Shown one piece after another: positions 7,041-14,471 of a stretch of 15,704 nt of DNA. The first letter of the stretch is position 1. Every line of letters starts with the position of its first letter. Source of the stretch: a bacterium (lineage in GTDB: Bacteria; Ratteibacteria; UBA8468; B48-G9; JAFGKM01); assembly GCA_026416755.1 (NCBI GenBank), contig JAOAEP010000170.1, positions 1-15,704 on the forward strand, given 5' to 3'. The translations under genes and the position numbers were made by a program. The notes under the pieces were generated by a model that did no database searches, was not told the origin of the DNA, and was given only the letters and a program-made list of their open reading frames with translations.

Positions 7041-7914
7041 AATATCTATTTTGCTATTATTTGTTATAAAAAGTTTTACCTTTGGTGAAAATTGTATATA
7101 TGTAAGAGTACTTGATGGGAATAATATTAGGATAATTGAACTAGAAGAATATATTGCTGGAGTAGTAGCGAAAGAGATGGGAGAAAATTGGCCTATTGAA
7201 GCATTAAAAGCGCAAGCAGTTGTTTCAAGAACTTATTTAATCTGGCAATTAGAAAGAAATAAAAAAAATAGGACTTATGATATAGAAAATTCAGTTTTTA
7301 CTCAATTATATGGAGATTGTAAAAGCCAAAAAATAAAAACAGCAGTTTTAGAAACAAAAGGAGAAATATTAACGGATGAAAATGGTAAAATAGTTCCTGT
7401 CTTTTTTCATGCTTGTTCAGGAGGAATAACGACAAATCCCTCTGAAGTATGGAAAGGTAAGTACCCTTTTGATTACTCAGTTATTGATCCATATTCAGAA
7501 GATTCTATTTATTCTAACTGGGAAAAGGAAATACCTAAAAAATATATTTCAAAAATTTTCAAAGATGACATTGAAAAAATTGAAATAATAGAAAAAGATA
7601 AAACTGGAAGAGTGAAATTATTGAAAATGATTACAAAAAATGGTAAATTCATATATTTAAATGGAAATGAATTTAGATTGAATATAAATCAAAATACAAG
7701 TAATTGTTTTAGCGATAAATTTTTAATCCCTAGCACACTTTTTGAAATTGAAGATAAAGGAGATTCTATTGTTTTCATGGGTAAAGGATACGGACATGGC
7801 GTGGGCATGTCTCAACATGGAGCTAAAAAAATGGCAGAAATTGGATTTAGTTATAAAGATATATTAAACTTTTATTTTTCTGGATTACAAATAAAAAAAA
7901 TAAAAAATGATTGA
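7003..7914 (+). CDS. SpoIID/LytB domain protein, probable peptidoglycan lytic enzyme
   Basis: This 303-residue exported protein belongs to the SpoIID/LytB family, whose characterised member is a lytic transglycosylase acting on stem-peptide-free glycan strands. The N-terminus (about 7-28) is a signal sequence. The conserved domain begins IELEEYIAGVVAKEMGENWP, with E58 in the position of the proposed catalytic glutamate, then ALKAQAVVSRTY (67-78), the cysteine-containing ACSGGITTNPSEVW (137-150) and GYGHGVGMSQHGA (262-274). These are the family hallmarks in the right order. The start at 7003 overlaps the LptC-like gene by 38 bp. There are no sporulation genes here and the neighbour is an outer-membrane biogenesis gene, so a role in envelope remodelling or division is more likely than sporulation. 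That role is an inference. Confidence 0.88.
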   Translation: MLKLSLKKSPINRISILLLFVIKSFTFGENCIYVRVLDGNNIRIIELEEYIAGVVAKEMGENWPIEALKAQAVVSRTYLIWQLERNKKNRTYDIENSVFTQLYGDCKSQKIKTAVLETKGEILTDENGKIVPVFFHACSGGITTNPSEVWKGKYPFDYSVIDPYSEDSIYSNWEKEIPKKYISKIFKDDIEKIEIIEKDKTGRVKLLKMITKNGKFIYLNGNEFRLNINQNTSNCFSDKFLIPSTLFEIEDKGDSIVFMGKGYGHGVGMSQHGAKKMAEIGFSYKDILNFYFSGLQIKKIKND

Positions 7915-7916
7915 AA

Positions 7917-7923
7917 AAAGGAG
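7917..7923 (+). promoter_or_regulatory. Ribosome-binding site that sets the hpf start
   Basis: AAAGGAG lies four bases before the ATG at 7928. An in-frame ATG at 7907 lies upstream of this site, would overlap the spoIID-like stop and would add MIEKRRN, which is not typical of the family. The site favours 7928. Confidence 0.6.
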
Positions 7924-7927
7924 AAAC

Positions 7928-8212
7928 ATGGAGATAAAAATTTATTCTGAAGTTAAAATTAATAAGGAATATGAGGAGTATATTAAAGAAAAAATTGAAA
8001 AACTGAAAAGATTTATTTTTGATAATGGATATGTAGAATTCTATATAAAAAAAGATGGTCCTATATTTTTAATTGAAATTTATCTCCATTCTAAAAACAT
8101 AAAAGTATTTCTAAAAGAAAAAAATAATGAAATGAACAAAGGAGTTGAAATTCTTCTTGATAAAACAAAAGTAAAACTTCGTAAATTACATGATAAAATT
8201 GTGAATAAATAA
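7928..8212 (+). CDS. hpf: Ribosome hibernation promoting factor, short form (HPF/YfiA family)
   Basis: This 94-residue protein has the length and pattern of short HPF proteins, which bind the 30S decoding centre and inactivate ribosomes under stress. It begins MEIKIYSEVKINKEYEEYIKEKIEKLKRF, matching the first strand and helix of the family ('...eYieeKleKL'). A beta-rich middle (YVEFYIKKDGPIFLIEIYLHS) and the C-terminal helix LLDKTKVKLRKLHDKIVNK follow. The long-form C-terminal dimerisation domain is missing. The context supports the call, because hpf next to ptsN is a classical arrangement in the rpoN clusters of other phyla. Similarity is weak in the central strands, so some doubt remains. 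An upstream ATG at 7907 is less likely, for the reasons given under the ribosome-binding site. Confidence 0.78.
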   Translation: MEIKIYSEVKINKEYEEYIKEKIEKLKRFIFDNGYVEFYIKKDGPIFLIEIYLHSKNIKVFLKEKNNEMNKGVEILLDKTKVKLRKLHDKIVNK

Positions 8213-8228
8213 AAAAGGAGGCGAAAAA

Positions 8229-8702
8229 ATGAAAATAGTTGATTATTTGAAAGAGGACTGTATAATAACAAATCTAAAAAGCAGAGACAAAAAAAATGTT
8301 TTAAGGGAGATGATAAAATTACTTGAAAAAAATGGATATGTAAAGGAAGGTGAAAAAATATTAGAAACAGTTATGGAAAGAGAAAAACTAGGTTCAACTG
8401 GTATTGGGCAAGGTATTGCAATACCTCATGCAAAAACAGACCAAATAAATGACATTATATGTGCTCTTGCAATTTCTCAAAATGGTGTAGATTTTGATTC
8501 ACTTGATGGAGAACCAGTATACATTATATTTTTAGTCCTTGCACCAACTAAATCAATTGGACAACATTTAAAAACTCTTGCTAAAATAGCAAGATTACTT
8601 AAAGATAAAGTATTTAGAAATACTTTAAGAAATTGTAAGACACCTGAGGAAGCAATAAAAGTTATAAAAGAAGACGAAGAGAAATTAAATAGTTTATCTT
8701 AA
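8229..8702 (+). CDS. ptsN: PTS EIIA domain protein, fructose/nitrogen (PtsN) type
   Basis: This single-domain EIIA of 157 residues accepts a phosphoryl group on a histidine. The active-site signature GSTGIGQGIAIPHAKT lies at 55-70, with H67 as the predicted phosphorylated residue. The N-terminal MKIVDYLKEDCII and the central FDSLDGEPVYIIFLVLAP are typical of the mannitol/fructose/Ntr EIIA superfamily. There is no attached EIIB, EIIC or HPr domain, so a regulatory role as in the PTS-Ntr system is more likely than sugar uptake, although a free-standing fructose EIIA cannot be excluded. A strong AAGGAGG (8215-8221) precedes the start. It sits between hpf and enzyme I, five bases before the latter. 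Confidence 0.9.
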   Translation: MKIVDYLKEDCIITNLKSRDKKNVLREMIKLLEKNGYVKEGEKILETVMEREKLGSTGIGQGIAIPHAKTDQINDIICALAISQNGVDFDSLDGEPVYIIFLVLAPTKSIGQHLKTLAKIARLLKDKVFRNTLRNCKTPEEAIKVIKEDEEKLNSLS

Positions 8703-8707
8703 TAAAA

Positions 8708-10414
8708 ATGAAGAAAATAAGAGGAATTGCTGGGTCACCAGGAATTGCTATTGGAAAAGCAAAAAAAATAAGTGATAGTTTTTTTTCTTATAAAAAAGTT
8801 AAAAAAATAAAAGAAGAAAATATTGATGCTGAAATAAAAAGATTTAATGAGAGTGTAAATAAAACAGAAAATGAAATTCTTGAAATTATAGATAATATTA
8901 GAAGAATTACAGATAAAGAATATGCAGAAATTTTTTCTTTTCATCTTTCTATCTTGAGAGATAGAAATTTAATAGAAAAAATAGAAAAAATAATTAAAAA
9001 AGAAAAAGTATCAGCAGAAACCGCAATAAGAAAATTTGTTGATATTTTAGATAGAGAATTAAAAAAAGAACATTTAAAAGCAAGAAAAAAAGAAATCCTT
9101 GATATTTTTGAAAGAATTATTTCAAATCTATGTCCAAAGAATAATAAATTGAAAGATATAAAAGATGGGATTATAGTAGCAAATGACCTCTCCCCAACCC
9201 AGACAGTTTCAATTGACAAAAGATATATAAAAGGATTTGTAACTTCAATGGGGACAGAAACATCACATACTGCCATAATAGCAAAAGCACTTGAAATCCC
9301 AGCAGTTGTTGGAATTAAAGAGGGAATAGAAGAGATAAAAGAAAATGATGTAATTTTACTTGATGGATATGATGGATTTATATTAATTAATCCCACAAAA
9401 AATGAAATAGAAAAGATAAAAATGAAAGAAAAAGAGAAAGAAAATTTAAGGAAAAAAATATATATATTGAAGGACAAAGAAAGTATTACTTCTGATGGTA
9501 AAAAAATAAAGTTATATGCCAATATTCAATTACCAGAAGAAGTAGAAACTGCTTTAAAATATGGTGCAATGGGAATAGGGCTTTTTAGAACTGAATACCT
9601 TTATATTAAAAGAACTGATTTACCCACAGAGGAAGAACAATTTCTCTCTTATAAGAAAATAATTGAAAAATTTGGGAAAAAGGAGATCATTATAAGAACG
9701 ATAGATGTAGGTGGAGATAAATTTATTTCTTCATTTCAAGGGCCAAAGGAATTAAATAATTTTTTTGGTTTAAGAGGCATAAGATTTTGTCTCGAGAAGA
9801 AGGATATTTTTTTAACTCAAATTCGTGCAATTTTAAGAGCAAGTTACTATGGAAACTTAAAAATAATGTTTCCAATGATAACTACAAGAGAGGAAGTAAT
9901 AGAAACAAAAAAATTGATAGAGGAAGCAAAAAAAGAATTGAAAAATAAAGATTTTAAAATAAAAGAAGATATTGAAATAGGAATAATGATTGAAACACCA
10001 TCTGCAGCTTTAATTTCAGATGAACTTGCTAAAGAAGTTAACTTTTTTAGTATTGGCTCAAATGATTTAATTCAATATACACTTGCGATAGATAGAGTTA
10101 ATGAAAAATTATCATATCTTTATCAACCATGTCATCCTTCTGTTTTACGATTAATAAAAATTACAGTAGAAAATGCCAAAAAAAATAATATTAAAGTTGG
10201 TGTATGTGGAGAAATGGCTTCTATCCCTGAAATTGCTTGTTTATTAATTGGTTTAGGAATAGATGAGTTAAGTATGGCTCCTATATCAATTCCCTTAGTA
10301 AAAGAAAAAATTATTAAAAATAGTTTTGCAAAAATGAGAGAAATTGCTGAAAAGGTTTTCAATTTTAATAAGCATGATGAAATAATTGAATTTATTAAAA
10401 AAAATTTAAATTAG
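8708..10414 (+). CDS. ptsI: Phosphoenolpyruvate-protein phosphotransferase (PTS enzyme I)
   Basis: Enzyme I takes phosphate from phosphoenolpyruvate and passes it to HPr-like carriers. The 568-residue length matches classical EI. It begins IRGIAGSPGIAIGKA. The phosphohistidine domain carries MGTETSHTAIIAKA with H187 as active site. The PEP-binding barrel shows LFRTEYLYI (292-300), DVGGDKF (333-339), FGLRGIRF (353-360), GIMIETPSAA (425-434), FFSIGSNDLIQYT (446-458) and the catalytic-cysteine motif VGVCGEMAS with C500. No GAF domain precedes it, so it is EI-sized rather than the PtsP (EI-Ntr) form. The ATG follows the ptsN stop by five bases without a visible Shine-Dalgarno, suggesting translational coupling. 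No HPr gene is present nearby, so the phosphocarrier must be encoded elsewhere. Confidence 0.95.
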   Translation: MKKIRGIAGSPGIAIGKAKKISDSFFSYKKVKKIKEENIDAEIKRFNESVNKTENEILEIIDNIRRITDKEYAEIFSFHLSILRDRNLIEKIEKIIKKEKVSAETAIRKFVDILDRELKKEHLKARKKEILDIFERIISNLCPKNNKLKDIKDGIIVANDLSPTQTVSIDKRYIKGFVTSMGTETSHTAIIAKALEIPAVVGIKEGIEEIKENDVILLDGYDGFILINPTKNEIEKIKMKEKEKENLRKKIYILKDKESITSDGKKIKLYANIQLPEEVETALKYGAMGIGLFRTEYLYIKRTDLPTEEEQFLSYKKIIEKFGKKEIIIRTIDVGGDKFISSFQGPKELNNFFGLRGIRFCLEKKDIFLTQIRAILRASYYGNLKIMFPMITTREEVIETKKLIEEAKKELKNKDFKIKEDIEIGIMIETPSAALISDELAKEVNFFSIGSNDLIQYTLAIDRVNEKLSYLYQPCHPSVLRLIKITVENAKKNNIKVGVCGEMASIPEIACLLIGLGIDELSMAPISIPLVKEKIIKNSFAKMREIAEKVFNFNKHDEIIEFIKKNLN

Positions 10415-10428
10415 AAAGGAGTAGAACA

Positions 10429-11457
10429 ATGGAATTGAATGAGAAAATAATGAGAAAATATGATAAGAGAAATATGTTTTATTTATTGAAAAATTTTCCC
10501 ACTCATTGTTATGAAGGTTATAGTTATTTTATTCCAGAATTAAATAAAAATTTTGATAAAATTGTTTTTACTGGAATGGGTGGTTCAGCAATTAGTGGTG
10601 ATATAATAAAAGTTCTTTTAGAAGAAAAAAACAAATTACCCGTTTTTGTAATAAGAGATTATGTTTTACCTGAATATGTTGACTCAAATTCTTTATTAAT
10701 AGTAGAAAGTTATTCTGGAGATACAGAAGAGACAATTGCTACTTTAAATTTAGGACTTAAAAAGAATTGCTCCATTTTATGTGTTTCCAGTAATGGCGAA
10801 ATAGAGAAAATATCAAATAAAAAAAGTATTCCTTTTATAAAAATACCTACTGGAATGCCACCAAGATGTGCTTTCGGATATCTCTTTTTTCCTATTTATA
10901 AATTTTTCGTAGAAAAAAAATTACTTATGCCGTTGAAAAAATCTTTTTTTAAAAAAATAGAAGATTGGGTAAATGACTTTTCTTCAGTTAATAATAATAA
11001 GGCAATTGAAATTTCAAAAAAAATTTATGGAAATTTTCTTTTAATATATTCAGAAAATAGATTTTATCCAGGAATTTTAAGATGGAAAACTCAAATAGCA
11101 GAAAATTCTAAAAGTTTTTCTTCTATTAATGTATTACCAGAAATGAATCATAATGAAATAATGTCATTTTACTATCCTAATTGGTTAATTAAAAAAATGT
11201 TTGTGTTATTTATAAGTTCTGGACTTGAAAATGAAAGGATTAAAAAAAGAATTGAAATAACTTCAAATATAATATCAAAAAAGGTAAAAGAAGTAATTGA
11301 GATAAAATTAGAAGGCGATGATCTTTTTGAAAAATTAATTTATCTTATAGTTTTAGGAGATTGGGTAAGTTATTATCTTGCAATGGAAAACAAAGTTGAC
11401 CCTACTGAAACAAAAGAAATTAAGATTTTAAAGGAAGATATGAAAAAAGGAGGATAA
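10429..11457 (+). CDS. Bifunctional phosphoglucose/phosphomannose isomerase (SIS family)
   Basis: This 342-residue enzyme interconverts fructose-6-phosphate with glucose-6-phosphate and with mannose-6-phosphate. It has two SIS subdomains. The first shows GMGGSAISGD at 49-58 and SYSGDTEET at 94-102, the phosphate-binding serine/threonine loop. TGMPPRCAFGYLF at 141-153 corresponds to the PPR(A)xxGY motif of the archaeal and candidate-phylum bifunctional enzymes. PEMNHNEI at 237-244 supplies the conserved glutamate (E238) and histidine (H241). The C-terminal DPTETKEIKILK contains the expected lysine. GAAAGGAG lies a few bases before the ATG. Placement after PTS enzyme I and before metK links it to central sugar metabolism and possibly to supply of mannose for cell-surface glycans. 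Confidence 0.9.
   Translation: MELNEKIMRKYDKRNMFYLLKNFPTHCYEGYSYFIPELNKNFDKIVFTGMGGSAISGDIIKVLLEEKNKLPVFVIRDYVLPEYVDSNSLLIVESYSGDTEETIATLNLGLKKNCSILCVSSNGEIEKISNKKSIPFIKIPTGMPPRCAFGYLFFPIYKFFVEKKLLMPLKKSFFKKIEDWVNDFSSVNNNKAIEISKKIYGNFLLIYSENRFYPGILRWKTQIAENSKSFSSINVLPEMNHNEIMSFYYPNWLIKKMFVLFISSGLENERIKKRIEITSNIISKKVKEVIEIKLEGDDLFEKLIYLIVLGDWVSYYLAMENKVDPTETKEIKILKEDMKKGG
11447..11453 (+). promoter_or_regulatory. Ribosome-binding site for the GTG start of metK
   Basis: AAGGAGG overlaps the last codons of the isomerase gene and ends five bases before GTG at 11459. It fixes the non-ATG start, because the next in-frame methionine lies far into the conserved domain. Confidence 0.7.
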
Positions 11458-11458
11458 A

Positions 11459-12601
11459 GTGAAAAATTATTACTTTTTTACCTCAGAATCTGTTTGTGAA
11501 GGACATCCGGATAAAATATGTGACCAAATTTCCGATGCTATACTTGATGAAGTCCTAAAACAAGATAAAAACGGAAGGGTTGCTTGTGAAACTTTAACAA
11601 CTAGAGGTCTATTATTCATTGCGGGAGAAATTACAACTACAGGATATGTTGATATTCCTGAAGTTGCAAGGAATTTATTAAAAGAAATTGGTTATATAAA
11701 TCCTTCCTATGGATTTCAATATGAATCAGTTGGAATTATCACTGCTATTCAGGAACAAGCACCAGAAATAGCTATTGGAGTTGATAAAGGTGGTGCTGGA
11801 GACCAAGGAATGATGTTTGGATATGCTACAGATGAAACACCTGAACTTATGCCTCTTCCAATAACATTGGCTCATAAATTAGTAATGCGACTTGCAGAAA
11901 TTAGAAAAAAAAATATAGTTGATTATTTAAGACCTGATGGTAAATCACAAGTTACAGTTCTTTATGAAAATGGAAAACCTATTAGTGTAGAAAGTGTAGT
12001 TGTATCTGCCCAACATAATCCAGAAATTTCACAAAAAAAAATAAAAGAAGATATTATAGAACTTGTCATAAATTATATTATTCCAGAAGAATTAAGAAGT
12101 AAAAAAATGAAAATTTTTATAAATCCAACAGGAAGTTTTGTAATTGGAGGGCCTATGGCTGATACTGGTGTTACTGGAAGAAAAATTATTGTAGATACAT
12201 ATGGAGGGGTTGGAAGTCATGGGGGTGGATGTTTTTCTGGAAAAGACCCAACAAAAGTTGATAGATCGGGTTCATATATGGCTAGGTATCTTGCCAAAAA
12301 TATAGTTGCTTCTGGAATTGCTAAAAAATGTGAAATTCAAATTGCTTATGTTATTGGACAATCAGAACCAGTTTCTTTAATGATAAATACAAATGGAACA
12401 GGTATAATTCCTGATAATGAAATTTTAAAAATAATTAAAGAAAATTTTGATTTATCCCCAAGAGGTATTATTAAAAAACTGGATCTTTTAAGACCAATTT
12501 ATAAAAAAACTGCCTGTTATGGTCATTTTGGAAGGAATGATGCTGATTTTACATGGGAAAAAACGGATGCAATAGAAATTTTTAAAGAAAGTATAAAATG
12601 A
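11459..12601 (+). CDS. metK: S-adenosylmethionine synthetase (methionine adenosyltransferase)
   Basis: MetK makes S-adenosylmethionine from methionine and ATP. The 380-residue protein is of normal length and starts with a GTG codon (MKNYYFFTSESVCEGHPDK). GHPDK at 15-19 and GAGDQGMMFGYA at 112-123 are the family ATP/methionine-binding motifs. GGPMADTGVTGRKIIVDTYGG at 230-250 is the central substrate loop, and GGCFSGKDPTKVDRS at 256-270 is the phosphate-binding signature, with cysteine where alanine is usual. The start lies one base after the isomerase stop. The stop overlaps the ahcY start as ATGA, so the SAM maker and the SAH recycler are translationally coupled. No SAM riboswitch can fit between the genes, so control is likely at the operon level. 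Confidence 0.97.
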   Translation: MKNYYFFTSESVCEGHPDKICDQISDAILDEVLKQDKNGRVACETLTTRGLLFIAGEITTTGYVDIPEVARNLLKEIGYINPSYGFQYESVGIITAIQEQAPEIAIGVDKGGAGDQGMMFGYATDETPELMPLPITLAHKLVMRLAEIRKKNIVDYLRPDGKSQVTVLYENGKPISVESVVVSAQHNPEISQKKIKEDIIELVINYIIPEELRSKKMKIFINPTGSFVIGGPMADTGVTGRKIIVDTYGGVGSHGGGCFSGKDPTKVDRSGSYMARYLAKNIVASGIAKKCEIQIAYVIGQSEPVSLMINTNGTGIIPDNEILKIIKENFDLSPRGIIKKLDLLRPIYKKTACYGHFGRNDADFTWEKTDAIEIFKESIK

Positions 12602-13845
12602 AATATTTAATAAAAGATTTAAATTTATATAAAGAAGGGGAAAGAAAAGTTTTATGGGCATTTGAACATATGCCAGTAATAAAATATTTGAGACAAATTT
12701 ATAAAAAAAATCAAATTTTTAAAGGTTATAAAATAGGAGCATGTCTTCATATCACTTCAGAAACAGCCAATTTAATTATTAACTTTTCTCAAGCAGGAGC
12801 AGATATATTCTTATGTCCCTCAAATCCATTAAGTACTCAAGATGAGGTGGCTGCTTATTTAGTTAAAAATGGCATTCCTGTATTCGGAAAAAGAGGAGAA
12901 AGTGGGAAAGAATATTATAAAAATATTGAAAATGTTGCAAAAATATTGCCTCACTTTATAATAGATGATGGAGGAGAGCTTATAACTTTTGTACATCAAA
13001 ATAAAAAATATATGAAAAATATTATAGGAGCTACTGAAGAAACAACCACAGGAGTTATAAGACTTAAAAATCTTAATAAACAGAAGTTATTAAAATTCCC
13101 AGTGATTGCGGTAAACAATGCAAAAACAAAATATTTATTTGATAATAGATATGGAACAGGTCAATCAACAGTTGATGGATTTTTAAGAGCGACAAATATT
13201 TTAATCGCAGGTAAGATTATTGTTGTTTGTGGATATGGATGGTGTGGAAAAGGGATAGCACAAAGATTCAGAGGGATGGGAGGGAAAGTAATAGTGGTGG
13301 AGGTTGATCCAATAAAAGCGCTTGAAGCAACAATGGATGGTTTTTCAGTTATGCAGATAAAGGAAGCAAGTAAAATTGGAGATATTTTTATTACTGCTAC
13401 TGGTAATACTTCTATTATAACAATGAAAGAAATTGAAAAAATGAAAGATGGTGTGATTCTTGGTAATTCAGGTCATTTTAATGTTGAAATAAAAATGGAT
13501 GAGATAGAAAAGAATACTCTAAAAAAGAAAAAAATTAGAGATGAATTAACAGAATATACTCTTAAAAATGGGAAAAAAATTTTTATTCTGGGTGAGGGTC
13601 GGCTTTTAAATCTTGCATGTGCAGAAGGACATCCTCCAGACGTAATGGATATGAGTTTTGCAAATCAGTTTCTTTCTATAAAATATTTGAAAGAAAATCC
13701 AGATTTAAAAATAGATGTTTACGATGTACCTGGAGAAATAGATAAAAAAGTGGCAGAATATAAACTTAAAACTTTAGGAATAAAAATTGATAGTTTAACC
13801 AAAATACAGAAAAAATATTTATCTTCATGGGAATTAGGAACTTAA
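12598..13845 (+). CDS. ahcY: Adenosylhomocysteinase (S-adenosylhomocysteine hydrolase)
   Basis: AhcY splits S-adenosylhomocysteine, the by-product of SAM-dependent methylation, into homocysteine and adenosine, using bound NAD. The 415-residue length fits the archaeal/Thermotoga-like short form, which lacks the insertion and the C-terminal KPDHYRY-type tail of the eukaryotic and most bacterial enzymes. Catalytic residues align with the human enzyme: H51 (in CLHIT), D124 (DDGG), E148 (EETTTG), K178 and D182 (TKYLFDNRYG), H293 (GHF) and H345 (GHP). The NAD-binding loop is GYGWCGKG at 212-219. The residue after GHF is asparagine where aspartate is frequent. The gene shares a four-base overlap with metK. 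Some relatives in this branch use S-inosylhomocysteine, so the exact substrate is not proven. Confidence 0.95.
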   Translation: MKYLIKDLNLYKEGERKVLWAFEHMPVIKYLRQIYKKNQIFKGYKIGACLHITSETANLIINFSQAGADIFLCPSNPLSTQDEVAAYLVKNGIPVFGKRGESGKEYYKNIENVAKILPHFIIDDGGELITFVHQNKKYMKNIIGATEETTTGVIRLKNLNKQKLLKFPVIAVNNAKTKYLFDNRYGTGQSTVDGFLRATNILIAGKIIVVCGYGWCGKGIAQRFRGMGGKVIVVEVDPIKALEATMDGFSVMQIKEASKIGDIFITATGNTSIITMKEIEKMKDGVILGNSGHFNVEIKMDEIEKNTLKKKKIRDELTEYTLKNGKKIFILGEGRLLNLACAEGHPPDVMDMSFANQFLSIKYLKENPDLKIDVYDVPGEIDKKVAEYKLKTLGIKIDSLTKIQKKYLSSWELGT

Positions 13846-14471
13846 AGACAAAGCCACTTATAATTGGAATCACAGGAAATTTAGGGACAGGAAAAACAAC
13901 TATAACAAAAATTCTAAGAAAAATGAAATTTAGGGTTATTTCATGTGATGAAATAGTTAATGATTTATGGAAGGAAAAAGATTTTATTGAAAAAGCAAAA
14001 AAAATATTGGGGAATGAAATTGAAATCAATGGTAAAATAAATAAAAAAAAAATAAGAGAAATTATATTTAGTGATGAATTTAAAAAAAAAGAAATAGAAA
14101 ATTTAATTCACCCATTAGTTTTTAAAAGATTAAAAAAAAATATATTTGACAATAAAAAAAAGAAAGGTATAATATTTATAGAAATTCCCCTATTGTTTGA
14201 AACTAAAAGTGAAAATTTATTTGATAAAATAATTGTAGTTAGTGCATCTCATAAGATCATTAAAGAAAGATTGAAAAATAAATACTCAGAAGAAGAGATA
14301 AAAAAAATATGGAAAAGTCAGTTGCCTTTATCATATAAAAAGAAAAGGGCCGATTATATTATTGACAATTCTGGGAATATTACAAATACAGAAAAAAGTG
14401 TAAAAAAAATTGTGGAAAAATTATTAAAAGAAACACAAACAGAAAGGAGAAAAAATGGAACAAACAAATGA
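13827..14471 (+). CDS. coaE: Dephospho-CoA kinase
   Basis: CoaE phosphorylates the 3' hydroxyl of the ribose of dephospho-CoA, the last step of coenzyme A synthesis. The 214-residue protein has the P-loop GNLGTGKT at 17-24 and D41 in the RVISCDEIV segment. The LIHPLVFKRL segment and IIFIEIPLLFE, followed by the lid region and QLPLSYKKKRADYIIDNSG, are the CoaE hallmarks. The ATG at 13827 overlaps the ahcY stop by 19 bp and is the only canonical start before the P-loop. The 3' end overlaps rho by 17 bp. The gene is extremely adenine-rich: four uninterrupted A tracts of eight to ten bases lie within 120 bp (14043-14161), yet the frame is intact. A promoter-like sequence is embedded at 14146-14173. 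Confidence 0.93.
   Translation: MGIRNLKTKPLIIGITGNLGTGKTTITKILRKMKFRVISCDEIVNDLWKEKDFIEKAKKILGNEIEINGKINKKKIREIIFSDEFKKKEIENLIHPLVFKRLKKNIFDNKKKKGIIFIEIPLLFETKSENLFDKIIVVSASHKIIKERLKNKYSEEEIKKIWKSQLPLSYKKKRADYIIDNSGNITNTEKSVKKIVEKLLKETQTERRKNGTNK
14146..14173 (+). promoter_or_regulatory. Candidate internal promoter within coaE, upstream of rho
   Basis: A perfect TTGACA (14146-14151) is followed, after a 16-bp A-rich spacer, by a perfect TATAAT (14168-14173). Transcription would start near 14180, about 275 bases before the rho ATG, allowing expression of rho apart from the long operon. In such AT-rich DNA a chance match somewhere in the window is not negligible, so this is a candidate only. 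Confidence 0.4.

Noticed and set aside
7003..7914. Evidence for endospore formation from a SpoIID-like gene
   Set aside because: The family is widespread in non-sporulating bacteria, and the neighbouring gene indicates an outer-membrane export protein. One gene is not evidence of sporulation.
11447..11470. SAM riboswitch controlling metK
   Set aside because: metK begins one base after the preceding stop, so there is no room for a leader, and no riboswitch-like stem set is visible.
14362..14390. Second TTGACA in coaE (14362-14367) as a rho promoter
   Set aside because: No acceptable -10 hexamer lies at 15-19 bp downstream; the nearest candidates are poorly spaced or mismatched.
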